A DNA stretch of 64,000 nt from Hydnum rufescens UP504 (Eukaryota; Basidiomycota; Agaricomycetes; Cantharellales; Hydnaceae), in NCBI GenBank assembly GCA_014904985.1, contig MU129050.1, forward strand, positions 1 through 64,000. Direction: 5' to 3'. Shown here piece by piece: positions 43,712 through 56,088 of this stretch (positions are counted from its first letter, which is position 1; each line of letters begins with the position of its first letter). The notes under the pieces were generated by a model. The model did no database searches and was not told where the DNA came from. It saw only the letters and a list, made by a program, of their open reading frames with translations. The translations under genes were made by a program, and so were the position numbers.

Positions 43712-44368
43712 AATTCAACACCGGCAATTGCCAATACTCAAGAAGCACCCAAGTCCTGACACTACAAGTACAATCCAGATTAATAGCAAGCATGTAGACA
43801 TGGAATATAGAATATATAGTAAATATTTGTTTAAAAATGTGAAGAAGAGGATGATAATGAGCCAGAGCTCAATAAGGGATGATATGCCTCATGCCTCATT
43901 GCAAAGTGGATTGGGTCGCTTCCACACATCAGAATTGGCCCAAATTTAAATATAGTGATGGCATATATACACCCTATATGGGTGACTAATTATATTGGAT
44001 GATTGTGGCATTTTTCAATTTTTCACACCTTCAATTCCCTAAATAGGGAATTGAAGGCATGAAAAATTGAAAATGCCCCAATTGTCTGAGATAATTAATT
44101 GCCCATGTAGGGTGTATATATGCCATTACTATATTTAAATTTGGGCCAATTCTGATGCATAGAAGTGGCCCAATCCACTTTGCAATTGGCCATATCATGC
44201 CTTATTGAGCTCTGACTCGTTATCTTCTTCTTCTTCACATTTTATTGGACAAATATTTATTACATAGTATTTATTTCATATCTACATGCTTGCTATTGAG
44301 GTGTGCTGTGCTTGTAGCACTGGCACTTGGGCACTTCTTCAGTATCAGCAATTGCTGGCATTGAATTT
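43712..44368. promoter_or_regulatory. Central palindrome of element B
   Basis: Inverted arms of about 325 bp around 44040 (TTCCCT, AAAT, AGGGAA) are homologous to 10581-11218 but with many C/T and G/A changes, so the arms are less perfect. Probable divergent promoter, as in A. Confidence 0.65.
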
Positions 44369-45915
44369 CACTCTTCCTTCTCATCTCCAACCACAACAAG
44401 TAACAGCCCGAAAAGGCAAGCATGCAACCACACACCCACCCATGTGGGTGTGTGGTCATAAGGTGAGTTTTTTTTCTTGTAGATACAATGGTGCAAAAAG
44501 AGCAGCAAAGCTGCTCTTTTTGCGCCTCTTTGAATCTTTTTACTAACACATCTTGTATTCTTCTAGATTGAGGCCTGGGGTCTAATGCATGACAAAAACC
44601 TGCGAAAACAGGGCCCAAACAGCAATGCCCCAAACGAAGATGTGACATACAGCAATGCACCCACCACACAACATATGGCATGGCACCAACCACATGACAC
44701 ATGGCACCACGCCAACCACACAACATACAGCAATGCACCAAATGATGCGATACACGGCAATGCGCCAAATGACGCGATACATGGCAATGCGCCAAACAAG
44801 GACACAACATATGATAACATGCCAAACAAGGACACGACATATGATAACATGCCAAACGAGGATGCGACCACACCATATGAGGGCCCCGGGGACCCCACAC
44901 CTGCCATGGCAGGTGTGAGGTCCTATATAAGGTGAGTCCCTGCCCCTGTAGCTACAACTGCACAAAAAGAGCAGCAAAAGCTGCTCTTTTTGCATGGTCT
45001 TTAACTTTTAATTCACATATAACATTATATTGTAGGTCAATGCCAATGAATGCAGATGTGAAAACCCCAGCAACCCTGCCTGTCAACACCCAAACAATGG
45101 GGGGATCCATGCAAACTACCCCACAAAGGAGCTGGAGTACACAGCCCCAGTACCCCGCACCCACTGCAGCCAGTGCGGGGTACTACAAGGTTAGTTTGTT
45201 TTTTCATTTTATTTTTTATTCTTGTGGTGCAAAAAGAGCTGCATGAGCTGCTATTTTTGCACTGCATTGATGTCTAACTAACTTTGTATTGATTTCTTTA
45301 GATCCTGGACCAGAACCCAAGCCCAGCCCACCACAAATCCGTGAACATGTCGCAAACAAAAACCACGAACAACCACACAAACAGAGCTGTCAATGACACC
45401 CCCTTGAGGGACTGGAGCCCAGGCCCCCAACAAGGGTGGATGAGCCACACACCCGCTGTGGCGGGTGTGTGGCCATATAAGGTATATTGTTTTTAATAGC
45501 TACAACCATGCAAGAAGAGCAGCACTCACTGCTCTTCTTGCATGAGTTTTAATTTTTAATTACCATATTTACTATTCTAGGTCAAGATGTCCCACCCCAA
45601 TGCATGAAGATACACAGCCACAAGCCCAAACCCGCAGATGCCAGGACACCAACAAAACCCCGCACCCAATTACATGTGAACACACGAACAAACGAAGGGC
45701 AACAAATGAAAACCCGCTCCCTCAAGGGAGTGCCCAAATGGACCTGGCCCAACCAGGGCATATGAACCCCACTTGGGTGTGGTGGGTATATGCAGGTGCG
45801 TGACCTGCAGGAACCATGCCCCCCTGTGGTGGCAGACCCCAGGGGGGATAATACGTATATAGCATAATATGTATATAATTATAGTAGTAATAATAATAAT
45901 AAATAAATAAATAAT
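44369..45915 (+). other. Element B right array (plus strand)
   Basis: Donors such as CATAAG/GTGAGT (44463) are followed by hairpins at about 44494-44524, 44964-44993, 45229-45262 and 45509-45541 and by CTAAC...TCTAG acceptors (44563). Exonic hairpins vary in a paired way, for example 45150-45183 (CCCCGCAC...GTGCGGGG), where A has CCCCACAC...GTGTGGGG. The array ends with the CCCCCCTG...CAGGGGGG hairpin and an AT tract (45890-45915). Confidence 0.7.
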
Positions 45916-46061
45916 CTAGCACAGCCATGGATTGGCTGAAATGAATCAGAATGGCCATATTTTGGCCATATTTCAGCCATACTGTGTGGGGACCTATTAG
46001 GTACCATTTTCTGCCCCAAAAATGGTACCTAATTAGGTCCCCAATTTGACTGACCAGCCTG

Positions 46062-47110
46062 GCATGTCACATTGGTGCATGTTGCATGTTGCATGTTGCA
46101 TGTTGTGTGTTGCATGTCATGTTGGCACATGTCACATTACCACTTGGTCCCTCATTGTTTTGTGGGTTTTCATTGTGTTGGGGACAAGTCAACCTAGAAT
46201 AATAAATGAATCATGAGTATGAAGATTCAAAGCAATGCAAAAAGAGCAGCTCATCCTGCTCTTTTTGCACCACAAGAATCAGAAATAAAAAATAAAAAAT
46301 AAAAAATCTTACCTTGGAGCACCCTACACCTGCTGTGGCAGGTGTAGGGTACTGGGAGCATGGACTCTGGCTTGTACGTATGGGTTCTCCCTGTGCCCCA
46401 TCATTCAGGTGTCAATAAGGGGGGGTACAGGGGGTTTTGTGTCAGTATTCATTTGCAAGGATGGTTAATACCTATAAAATAATATTGTTAAATTAGTTAA
46501 AAATTAAACACCATGCAAAAAGAGCAGCTTTCACTGCTCTTTTTGCATGGTTGTAGCTACTGGGGGTGGGGACTCACCTTATATGGGACCACACACCTGC
46601 TGTGGTGGGTGTGTGATTCCTGGGGCCCTCATTTGGTGTGGTTGCATCCTTGTTTGGTGTGTTGCCATGGGTCATGTCCCCATTTGGCATGGTGCCATAT
46701 TTCACATCATTGCCGCATTGCTGTGGGTCATGTCCTCTTTTGGCGTGGTGCCATATCTTGTGTTGTTGCCACATTGCCATGTGTTGCATCCTTATTTGGT
46801 GTGCTGCCATATTTCACATCATTGGCCCCTTGCTGTGGGTCACATGTCAGGCTGCTGTTTGGGTTCTTGTCATTTCATGGGCTATCATTGTGTGTTGAAC
46901 GAAGCCTCAATCTAGAATAATTCAAGTTGCATTAGTAAAAAGTTTCAAAGCAGTGCAAAAAGAGCAGCTTTTGCTGCTCTTTTTGTGCCATCATACCTAC
47001 TAGCAGAAAAACTCACCTTATGACCACACACCCATGGTGGTGGGTGTGGTTGTGCACTTGCCTTTCCAGGCAGTTGTTTGTTGTGGTTTCAGAGATGAGA
47101 AGAAAGATCC
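46062..47110 (-). other. Element C left array, inner part
   Basis: After element B the minus-strand array of C continues with intronic hairpins at about 46236-46270, 46515-46547 and 46953-46988 and an exonic hairpin at 46321-46350 (ACCCTACACC...GGTGTAGGGT). A short run of GCATGTT repeats lies at 46079-46125. Confidence 0.65.
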
Positions 47111-47762
47111 AAAATTCAATGCCAGCAATTGCTGATACTCAAGAAGGGCCCAAGTGCTGATGCTACAAACACAATACAGATTGATAGCAAGCATGTAGAT
47201 GTGGAATATACAATATACAATAAATATTTGTTTAAAAATGTGAAGAAGAGGATGATAATGAGCCAGAGCTCAATAAGGGATGATATTCCTCATTGCAAAG
47301 TGGATTAGATCACTTCTATGCATCAGAATTGGCCCAAATTTAAATATAGTGATGGTATATATGCACCCTACACAGGCAACCAATTATATCAGATGATTCT
47401 GGCATTTTTCAATTTTTCACACCTTCAATTCCCTATTTAGGGAATTGAAGGTGTGAAAAATTGAAAAATGCCAGAATCATCTGATATAATTGGTTGCCCA
47501 TGTAGGGTGTATATATACCATCACTATATTTAAATTTGGGCCAATTCTAATGGATAGAAGTGATCTAATCCACTTTGAAATGAGGAATATTGTCCCTTAT
47601 TGAGCTCTGGCTCATTATCATCCTCTTCTTCACATTTTTAAACAAATATTTATTGTATATTGTATATTCCACATCTACATGCTTGCTATCAATCTGTATT
47701 GTGTTTGTAGCATCAGCACTTGGGTGCTTCTTGAGTATCGGCAATTGCCAGCATTGAATTTT
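47111..47762. promoter_or_regulatory. Central palindrome of element C
   Basis: Arms of about 325 bp are mirrored around 47436-47437 (CCCTATTTAGGG). It is homologous to the palindromes of A and B and still highly symmetrical despite loss of CpG. Confidence 0.65.
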
Positions 47763-48067
47763 GCAACTATGCAGCCACACCCAGCAACAGAATGATGACA
47801 ACAACAACCACAACCAGATGATGATGATGACCCCACAACCACACAACCACACACCCACTGCTGTGGGTGTGGTCATAAGGTGAGTTTTGTCAGTAGATAC
47901 AATAGCACAAAAAGAGTAGCACAAGCTACTCTTTTTGCACCACTTTGAATTCTTATACTAACATAGCTTTTATTATTTTAGATTATGGCCTAAGGCCTGA
48001 GACAAAAACCTGCCGCATGATGAGGGCCTGAATGGCAAGAGCCAAACCAAAAGAAATGACAGACTGC

Positions 48068-49450
48068 TGTAAGCAGGTTGGTTATAAACCAATCCAACTA
48101 CTGTCCATGAGGTTGAGCCAGGGACAAAGGAGGGAATCACAGAACTAATCTGGTTGTTCAGGTTCAAGTGGGGGAAGGTCTTTTGAACAGGGGAAATTGC
48201 AGTGAGCCAACAAAGCCCAAGCAATTAAGTGAGAATGTGTGTTCCAGTCAAATTACCACACCCTAAGGATCTCTTCTTAAGACCTTAGTCAAAGTGTAGT
48301 TAGAATTCGCTTTTTGTAGTGAGAAATCACCCAGGGACCAGTAGCTGTTCAAGGAGCTTCAAACTGGAGGGAGGGGGGAGAACTACTGAATTTGTGTGCT
48401 AGCTGCACCTAATATACAATCCAGACTTCGACTCAATAGAAAGTGAAAAACTTGGACTTAAGGGACACACAGAGAAAAAGAAATAAAGTTAAAATCTTCA
48501 AAACTGATGGAGATATTCCAATTTCAAGATAAAAGGGGAGATTGACACATTACATGCTATTCCTCCTTCAAACCTGGACAAGTTCCCTTAAGGAAAAGTG
48601 GAATAGGTCGCCCTGAGGGTCTTCTCTATCAGACATAAGAGGGCTGGAAGTAATTCGCTATTTTGAATGGTGGAGCAAAGGGGGAGTCATGGGGAGGGAG
48701 TTGTCTTGTGAAAAATGGAGTTCGCATCTGCTCGTTTTGCCCTTGGTACCTTTTGATGCGCATTTTTAACAGCTTTCAGGGTGTGGTACTCGCGAATGAA
48801 TCCGATAAGAATTGGCTTTGAAAATCAAGAAATACTCCTTCAGAGTATGAATCATGGCAAGATATCATTACCGGGACCGCATTTTTAATCCGTTCGTTTC
48901 GTGTTTGGTACCATTCGATAGGTACGATTCGTATCTTTCTGGGAGCGGTTGTTTCGAGTCAACCCAATCAAAAATGACAGAGAAATTCGAAAAATACTCC
49001 TTCAGAGTAGTGCAGCCCCTATCTGGATCATGTGACAAATCCGTGAGTCCAGAATCGGAACTAGGCCTGGTCCGTGTTGTTACATAATCACAATCCATCA
49101 CCCTTAAGGCAGTAGGATGACTTGGAAGAGCAGGCAAGTCATCCAGTCTTGAAGAAAGATGGCAAGTTGAATTGCCTTGTCCAAAGAAAATGGACTTGAT
49201 GTAGGGCATAAACTGCCCCTTTTTGATGAGGACTGTTGAAGTCCAACAGATAGTCAATAAATTGACTGGTGGACATGGTAAAGGAATGAGGCAATATTAT
49301 GAGTTGGAAAGGGGTGGGAATCCAATTGATTTCTTGAATAAATGAATGATGATAAATTTAAATGAGCATGATGACATGTAATTGTTTCATTCATAAGGAA
49401 AATGGGCCTTGGATGAGGATTCTATGGTGTAGGGATTTATCCCTCCAACA
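48068..49450 (-). mobile_element. Solo LTR, ~1.2-1.4-kb family, copy 1
   Basis: Read on the minus strand it starts TGTTGGAGGGATAAATCCC and ends CCTGCTTACA, with perfect 4-bp duplications CTGC (48064-48067 and 49451-49454). It is an inverted homologue of 56976-58191. It contains no reading frame of note. The TG...CA ends and short TSD indicate an LTR. Confidence 0.8.
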
Positions 49451-49720
49451 CTGCCCAATGGGTGGCCCCAGGAACCACACCTGCTGCGGCAGGTGTGGTA
49501 GTATTTAAGGTGAGTGTTGCCCCCCCCCAATAGATACAGTCACACAAAAAGACCAGTGAAAGCTGGTCTTTTTGCACTGAATTCTAACCTTAACTAACAT
49601 ATATTTTGATATTCTAGGTCATGCTTTGAACCACCATCCACATGAGCACCAACCAAAACCACACCAAGTGAAAACCTGATGAACACCCCACTGAATGATA
49701 AACCAATGCAAACCAGACAC

Positions 49721-50239
49721 TGTAACAAAGTGCCTCCCAGTTCAGGAGGGCACCTGTTGTTGTACTTGGACAAAGTGGAGTTGACAGGGGAGGGAGCAGG
49801 ATAGGGGAGAATAGGAGAAGAGGTAATCACACCACCCTTAGCACTGGCTTTGCCCTGGACACAGGAGAAAAGGATGTGAGGGAGTGGGAGTCATGATGAA
49901 AGACATAAAGTAGTGACTGGCCAAGTGGCACAGTCACTAACTAAGGAAAGAGTGGGGGGGGGTCAGTGGGAGGAAAGGGCTGTCCTACTCACTGTCCTAG
50001 GAGTTGTCTGGGAGCCCAACCACCAGGAAGTCCAGACAGAGGACTGGGGCTAGCTATTAATGGCTGCTAGGGGCCAACAGGATAACCAGATAGGCAAAGC
50101 AAAGACTGAGACAAGAGGGTTCAGGGTTTCTCACTAGGTGACGAAGATCCAGGCAAAGGTTAACTTAATTAATCTCAGCAACTGCTGTATATACATGACT
50201 TTTGAGTCCTAACTTAATTACATAATACACTATATTACA
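49721..50239 (+). mobile_element. Solo LTR (519 bp)
   Basis: Starts TGTAACAAAG, ends ATATTACA, with perfect 5-bp duplications GACAC (49716-49720 and 50240-50244). Inside it is GGAG-rich without coding sequence. It splits an exonic hairpin of element C. The family is unknown; no second copy is in the window. Confidence 0.75.
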
Positions 50240-51065
50240 GACACCCACCACAGTGTCTGGTTATACATTCAAGTATGTGTCCCCAATGGTGCAAAAAGAG
50301 CAGTGAAAGCTGCTCTTTTTGTGCTACTTTGACTTTCTTTACTGATTGCTTTTTAATTCATTCTAGGCCACCAAATGAAACCCCCCAAATGATGAGGCCC
50401 AATCGGCCAGGGCCCAGCAGCAACATGCAAACAGAAACCACATGAAATGAAAATGCAAGATGTGGCCATGCACCACCTGAGTGGCCATGCAAACCACACA
50501 CCCACTGTGGCAGGTGTGTGGTTCTATATAAGGTAAGTGTACCCCCAATGGCACAAAAAGAGCAGCAAATGCTGCTCTTTTTGCACTGGTTTTAATATAT
50601 CTAACTAATACATCCATTATTCTAGGCTGCCACAAATGAAGATCAGCAAAACAAATCCCCCCTGAAATGATAACCCACCCACAAAGTCAAATGACAACAC
50701 ACCAAACAAAAACATGAGATGATGCCAACCCGGACAAACCACACACCCACAGAAGCAGGTGTGTGGTAATTTCAAGGTAAGTATGATCATGCAAAAGGAG
50801 CAGTGTATGCTGCTCCTTTGCATGGCTTTCTGTTTCTTTTTTCTCTCTTTCACTAACATTATTTATCTCTAGGCTTTCATCTCAGCTAGTGTTGCCATGA
50901 CTCCACTTGGTTCGACTTCAGCTCAACTTCAGGCAACTCCAAGTGACTTCTGCTGACTTTGACTTATGTCTGAAGTCAAGTCAAATTTGTGGCTTGACTT
51001 TGACTTGAGCTGACTTGAGTCATTTGCGGTATATACATATATACATAATGATATGCAAAGCATCC

Positions 51066-54000
51066 TCAATCATCATTAATAAGTGCTGAGTCTAGTATAT
51101 GTTCCAGCTCGGGTGTTTCTGCATGCAAAAGGCTGTGAAGAGCATCGCCAGCCCCAGTATCCCCCCAATTATCCATCAATTCCTCAAGCTGAGTCTGGAG
51201 ACCTTCCATAAAATTCAGCCGCCTCTTTTTGAGCATGAACTTAAGCATTTGGAGGGCTTCCATTAATTCCGGTTTCATATGATTCCGGCACTTTGTTGCA
51301 GTTTCAGAACTAGAAGAAAATATGCGCTCACAAGGCACAGAGGATGCCTGAATTGGCAGATAATCCATAGCAAGTCGGAACCATGTGGGTAGGATATGCT
51401 CTTGCTCCTACAGGAGCAATAAGATAGAGCCACAGGTGATCCACTGCATTACATACCTGCCAGAAACGCAGTAGCGGTTTGTTGAGAGGAGTATGCTTTG
51501 CTGTTATGTAAGCCATAAATTTGTCGTCTACACTTGTTTCCATTTCGTCTTTGTCATTGTCATTAACAAGACCGAGCTTGATGCAAGCAGTTTCGGAAAG
51601 GCTGGTTGAGGTTGCTAGACCCAACAAAGGTATAGCCATTGAGCATAGAGCTCTGTACTTTTTGAGCTAATCTGGCATGAGGAATACCAAAAACCATGAC
51701 AGTAGTGCCACTCACCTCATCTTTCACCCACCCAACTGCAATTTCTTGCTCTATAACAGACCAGTTTTTATTGATGAAGCTAAATTTGATTGCCGGATTG
51801 AGAACTAGACAAATAGAGTGTGTCAGGCGTGATTTGGGGGCTGCTATATCAATAGGTAGCACACCCATAGCAATTACATAGGTGGGACTCCTCCCAGCTT
51901 TCTTGTGGTATTTGTTTAACCACTCCATTCCCTCATACACATAGCAGCTAATATCACGATGCATGGCAGCATGGGATTCCCAGCAATTTTGAAGCCTCTG
52001 GAACGCAGGCAACACCCCACTGAGGACAGGGGTGGCCTCGCCTGACATTAACTGTTGGACAGAGTGCGGGAACTGTAAGAAAATACAAGGACTGAAATGA
52101 GAGCTTGCTTCAAGACTTCAGGTGCCCACATACTGATAGTATTTCATGGATTTTCTCCACCATGGCCCATTGGGCGTCATTTAGGTCCTTATTTTGGATT
52201 TCATGAAATTTTCGCTTTGTGCCCATCACCTTGATTGCCTGTGAACAGCTTTAGCAAGAAATCCACAGACTGATATCTTTGGACTCACAGGCCATGCGGG
52301 TATTGCTCTATCTAGCATCCCATATGCTGAATCCCAGCGAGTTTTGACATCCTGTAGCAATTCTTTCTCAGGGATTCGTGGCTTGAACTCATCTGAAGTG
52401 TTCCCCTCTTGGATAATTTCCATGAATGCTATACGGTGGTCACCTGTAGATCAGACAGCATGAACAAGTCCGCGCACTCATGCCATGATATCCCTGTCTG
52501 CTGCAGTCTTTAAAAGGGTGAGAATATGCTGAACAGATATATTTATAACATGAGGGAAACATCTAGAGACACACAATGTTTAGTCATCATCTAGATGCAA
52601 CTAATGACGCAGATCATGCTTACCGGACTCTATTTCCCTCTGCTGAGAATTGAACACCTCTGGCTTTCAAGACTTGCTCCAACTCAACCATAAAGGTGGC
52701 ATTGTTTGAGGCATTGTCGAGTGTCCACCAACCAACCTATTTTTGAACTTGTTATTATCAGATTCACACAAGTGAGCCAAACATACCTTATCTATGGGGA
52801 TGCTGGCATGTTCAAGTAAGTGCCAAACGGCAGAGCATATAGACTTTCCATCATGAGATCTGGGGAGATAATGGAAGGCGATTAGATCAGCATGAAGGGA
52901 AAGGGTCCCATCTTGACATCACTGTATCCAATGGGCAGTAACTGCTAAGTATGGCTGCAATACTCCATCAGTCCAGATATCAGCTGTGAATGAGACCTTC
53001 CCCAGGGAAGACTAGAGATATTGTATTTTGTCACACAAGGGAACGGAATTTGGCTATGAGATTCTTACTGCAACCTCCTGCTTCAAATTTTTGAACTCCA
53101 CATGCCACATTTGAATAATCATTTTCCACACCAAAGTTTGGCCAGGGAGTTCTTTGATGGTTACGGTGTGGGAGGAATAACTGGCTAGTATTTGAAAATG
53201 CGAGTTTGGATGTGCTCTGACCTTAGACCTCGATCAATGATCTGTTGGAGTGTTTAGGACAACCTTATCTTGCTACTGCCCAAAGATATCAAGGAAACTC
53301 AGTTGAAATAACTCCATTCGACAAACAAAATAAAAAGTTTTCTACATGTCAAAAAATATGCTTATGTAACCAAGATTTGTAATCAAAAACCCGGACTCAA
53401 AAGTATGACAAAGCTATTTGTATGACTAAGCAAAAGATATGACTCAGCCTGATTTAGTCATCCAAACATCCCACAACTGCGCCATTCCAAACATCACACA
53501 GACTTTGGCGCAGAAAAGTACACAGACATCCAAAAATACAAATAAGGAATCGAATTTTGTAGTTTTTAGGTAGCTTTTAGATAAGACTCCCCTCAAAATA
53601 AAGTAGTTACAGACGAGAAATTCAAGTGGCCAAGTAACTGAAAGGCATACTCAGAGCAACAACGAGAAGTTGTAGATAGTTGTAGGACCCTCAGTGTAGG
53701 TGTGCTAGACGTCTAAGCCCTGAATCATACGATAATAGGTTCAAGCCCATAAAAGTTCAAAATCAGAAATAGCTTCTAAGTTTCAATTCGACAATCATGA
53801 TACAAGTAGTCCAGCTAGAGTCAGAAACATTACGTCATATCAGAGTCATCCATATCATTTCCATACCTAGTAAGCCAATCAACCCATTGAGACTAACCTG
53901 AGCCCCTCCCATACCTTTTCATTCCCAATCCCTATAACCTTAACCAACATCTGGTGGTGTTAGTAATTTCTGCAGAGCGATAAAGCATCTTCTACAACGG

Positions 54001-54835
54001 AATCACACAAATAAACTAGAAGTGCCTTGAACTCTGGACACTCGACCACAATTATGGCCCATGAATGAGATTTCAGTGCTCATCCTGGACCCCATGTATG
54101 CACTGTAAGACCTACCTGATCATCTGCAGCGATCCAATTCACAAGGTGTTGAAGCAGACCTTCCACTGTAACCTCCTCCCTTGCCATCTTGCTTGCCTCA
54201 ATACTATGTTGCTGGATTTGATGACTCTTATGCAGGGACTCAATTGCAATTGGCCACCCATGCATAGTGCACGCTTCAAGATACTCGTCCAGGTGGTATG
54301 TTTCTAGATGCTTGTGGAGTGTAGTTGTACTCGAGTTGCCATATACCCAAGTGCAGCTATCATCTGGGAGCTTGTTCTCATCACAGAGTGACCTAGGATT
54401 ACATACACATTTAGTCATATTATGAATGTCAGGCATGAGACTAATGCAGAAATAATAATACCTGCATCACTTACACTCAGCATGTGGCCTATGAGATGCC
54501 TCTATATATCTTGCAAAGAAATGATCAACATCTTTTGTCTTTGAGGTACCCTTTTTTAGCATTTTCTTAGAATTACAGTGTGACAGTGATTTTCCTGGAT
54601 TCAGCGAGTACGTTTTGGCAGGTTGAACATGCTTATATTGTCCCAGAATAGGTGTCCTTGGTGGCATGGGTGTCCCTGGCAGTGTGGGGGCAGACTGTTT
54701 GTCAGACTCTTCTGTAGGAACTGTCATATTTGTGAGGGTGGCACTGGGTGTGAGTGAAAGTGAACTAGCTATTGATGGTGTGAGCAGCTGGGGGTCTATT
54801 GCTTCCACCTGTGGGTGCTTTTGGCCTTCAGACAC
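51066..54835 (-). pseudogene. hAT transposase of element hAT-2
   Basis: The N-terminal frame (54467-54835) is Ser/Thr/Pro-rich. The next (54080-54436) is a BED zinc finger region with CTWVYGNSSTTTLHKHLETY. The solo LTR interrupts the gene at 53167-53996. Fragments from 53160 to 51660 hold the catalytic part with several stops, including YVIAMGVLPIDIAAPKSRLT and the C-terminal lead-in RDISCYVYEGMEWLNKYHKK. The dimerisation domain (DYLPIQASSVPCERIFSSSS) ends near 51066. It is related to, but not the same as, the transposase of hAT-1. Inactive. Confidence 0.8.
53167..53996 (-). mobile_element. Solo LTR, 831-bp family, copy 2
   Basis: Inverted copy of 29900-30730, with perfect 4-bp duplications ACGG (53163-53166 and 53997-54000). 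Inserted in the transposase gene of hAT-2. Confidence 0.8.
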
Positions 54836-55157
54836 AGACTCAGCTCAAGGGTGCTTCAAGTTCGGTGGCATGACAGAAGTATGATGAGAGTGAGCCTCAG
54901 CAAGGAATCGTATGGTCACATGACCTCCCAGCCATTACCCCACTATATATTTTCTGTACACAGATCACTACCACTCAATTTTTATTTTAGCTATCTAGTC
55001 TACTGAATTTTGGCTTGAGCTGACTTCAAGTCAAGTCAAGTTGGTCGAAGTCAAAGCCAAGTCAAAAGATTTGTAAGCAATGACTTGGCTTGACTTGACT
55101 TCAAATGGCTTGACTCGTGACTCAAGTTGACTCCAAGCCTGAGTCACAGCAACACTA

Positions 55158-56088
55158 ATCTCAGCCTACAAACCCTGTCAACCCCCAAATAAAGACCCAC
55201 CACCCTGCCAAAGACACCTGTGAGAATGGCAACCCACCCACCAAACAAAACCCATGAGAATGGAAACCTGCCAACCCCCTAAGTGATGACCAGCCCCCAT
55301 GCCAAGTATGAACTGCATGACTGTGGTACAAAACAGTACCACATACCCACTTAGGTGGGTGTGTGGTACTACAAAGGGGGTTTTTTGTTAAATTTCAATA
55401 TCTACAATGATGCCAAAGGAGCAGCACAAGCTGCTCCTTTTGCATCACTTTGAATTTTTTTTACTAACTAGTTTTCAAATTGAAGCACCCAAAATGCAAC
55501 CTGTGCCCCATGCTCAACAGTGAAGTGCCAAGCCACACCCCCAGTACCACACACCCACCCAAGTGGGTGTGCTGGCACTAGATAGTTTTTTTTTTTTTTA
55601 AATTTCTACAGATGGTACCACACCCACCCAAGCAGGTGTGGTGCTACTAGATAGTTTTTTTCTGTTTTTTTTTTTAAATTTCTATGGACAGTACTACACC
55701 CCAGTGGGTGTGGCAAATTTTTAAATAAATAAATAAATAAAAAATAAACAACTCAGTAAGAATGAAACACAGAACTGCTGAATGAAACACCACTGACTGG
55801 GGTAGCAATGATAATAAAATTATAAATGGAACATATTATCCCTGATAAGCCTGTATGGCCCACTGTGCAAGTCTGAGATTAGGTGACTGATGAAGGTGCC
55901 TAACCCAATATATTGAAGTTCTGTGGCCAGTCTAAGTCCCACACAGGGGCCCCTGGGGGCCCCTGCCTGAATCATGGAAATCAGGTTAGCTGGCCCCAGG
56001 GGCCCCAGCATCAAAACCTCTAGTTAGACTATATAAATGCAAGGCTCATAATATCTAACTAGACCTACATTTGTGGCTGACTGAGTTG
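55158..56088 (+). other. Right end of element C
   Basis: Exon sequence resumes after hAT-2, with an exonic hairpin near 55341-55368 and a last intronic hairpin at about 55414-55446 (GCCAAAGGAGCAGC...GCTGCTCCTTTTGC). Outer GC hairpins without introns follow (55545-55575, 55618-55645, 55690-55710), then TAAATAAATAAATAAA (55722-55745). The segment 55790-55960 is homologous, inverted, to the left terminal part of element A (8030-8130). The TCTAACTAGA palindrome precedes the terminus. Confidence 0.65.

Larger units (their letters stand above)
26850..46061. mobile_element. Twin-array element B inserted in the array of C (19.2 kb with nested KDZ copy D)
   Basis: Left end CACCTTGGTCAGTCATCTAAGCC is near-identical to that of element A, including the subterminal palindrome. 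The right end, inverted, starts CAGGCTGGTCAGTCA. Removing KDZ copy D (28856-43140 plus 8-bp TSD) leaves about 4.9 kb laid out as in A: left array, palindrome (43712-44368), right array, terminal hairpin and AT tract. The flanks do not show a clear duplication (TGTACCGC before, GCATGTCA after), probably because of a small deletion at the junction with the exon hairpin of C. Confidence 0.7.
47763..50886 (+). other. Element C right array (plus strand), with two solo LTRs inside
   Basis: Introns carry hairpins at about 47906-47941 (GCACAAAAAGAGTAGC...GCTACTCTTTTTGC), 49542-49577 (CAAAAAGACCAG...CTGGTCTTTTTG), 50291-50322, 50556-50587 and 50790-50820. The first intron starts CATAAG/GTGAGT at 47878. 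Exon 2 is split by the solo LTR 48068-49450. Joined, it matches exon 2 of the minus array of A (GATGAGGGC..., GGGTGGCCCCAGGAACC). The solo LTR 49721-50239 split an exonic hairpin whose halves rejoin as CCAGACAC...GTGTCTGG. Confidence 0.7.
50887..55157 (-). mobile_element. hAT transposon 2
   Basis: Inverted termini are TAGTGTTGCCATGACTC (left) and TAGTGTTGCTGTGACTC (right, inverted). Perfect 8-bp duplications ATCTCAGC lie at 50879-50886 and 55158-55165. Subterminal regions (50895-51030 and 55005-55140) are packed with TTGACTTGACTT-type words in both directions. It carries a hAT transposase on the minus strand and a solo LTR (53167-53996). Without the LTR it is about 3.4 kb. It lies in an exon of element C. 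Confidence 0.88.
26262..56088. mobile_element. Twin-array element C, heavily invaded (29.8 kb)
   Basis: Left end CAGCCTGGTCAGCC at 26262; right end, inverted, CAACTCAGTCAGCC from 56088. Perfect 8-bp duplications TACTGGGT lie at 26254-26261 and 56089-56096. Inside both ends is a shared subterminal palindrome built on TCTAACTAGAT with TTGCATTTATAT between. Insertions in it are element B (26850-46061), solo LTR 48068-49450 (TSD CTGC), solo LTR 49721-50239 (TSD GACAC) and hAT-2 (50887-55157, TSD ATCTCAGC). Removing them leaves about 4.4 kb with the same order as element A: left array (minus), palindrome (47111-47762), right array (plus). CpG is largely lost, so it is an old copy. Confidence 0.85.

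Noticed and set aside
43496..43797. Open frames with poly-Cys, poly-Gln or Ala/Val runs (for example 43573-43797)
   Set aside because: They are readings of a CTG-type repeat in all frames, with no other coding evidence.
26842..46069. Target duplication for element B
   Set aside because: TGTACCGC and GCATGTCA do not match at any shift. The pairing of the two ends rests on terminal similarity and array continuity only.
49711..50262. A 13-bp TIR element (AACCAGACACTGT...ACAGTGTCTGGTT)
   Set aside because: The right half is the array's own exonic hairpin. The better explanation is a solo LTR with GACAC duplications (49721-50239).
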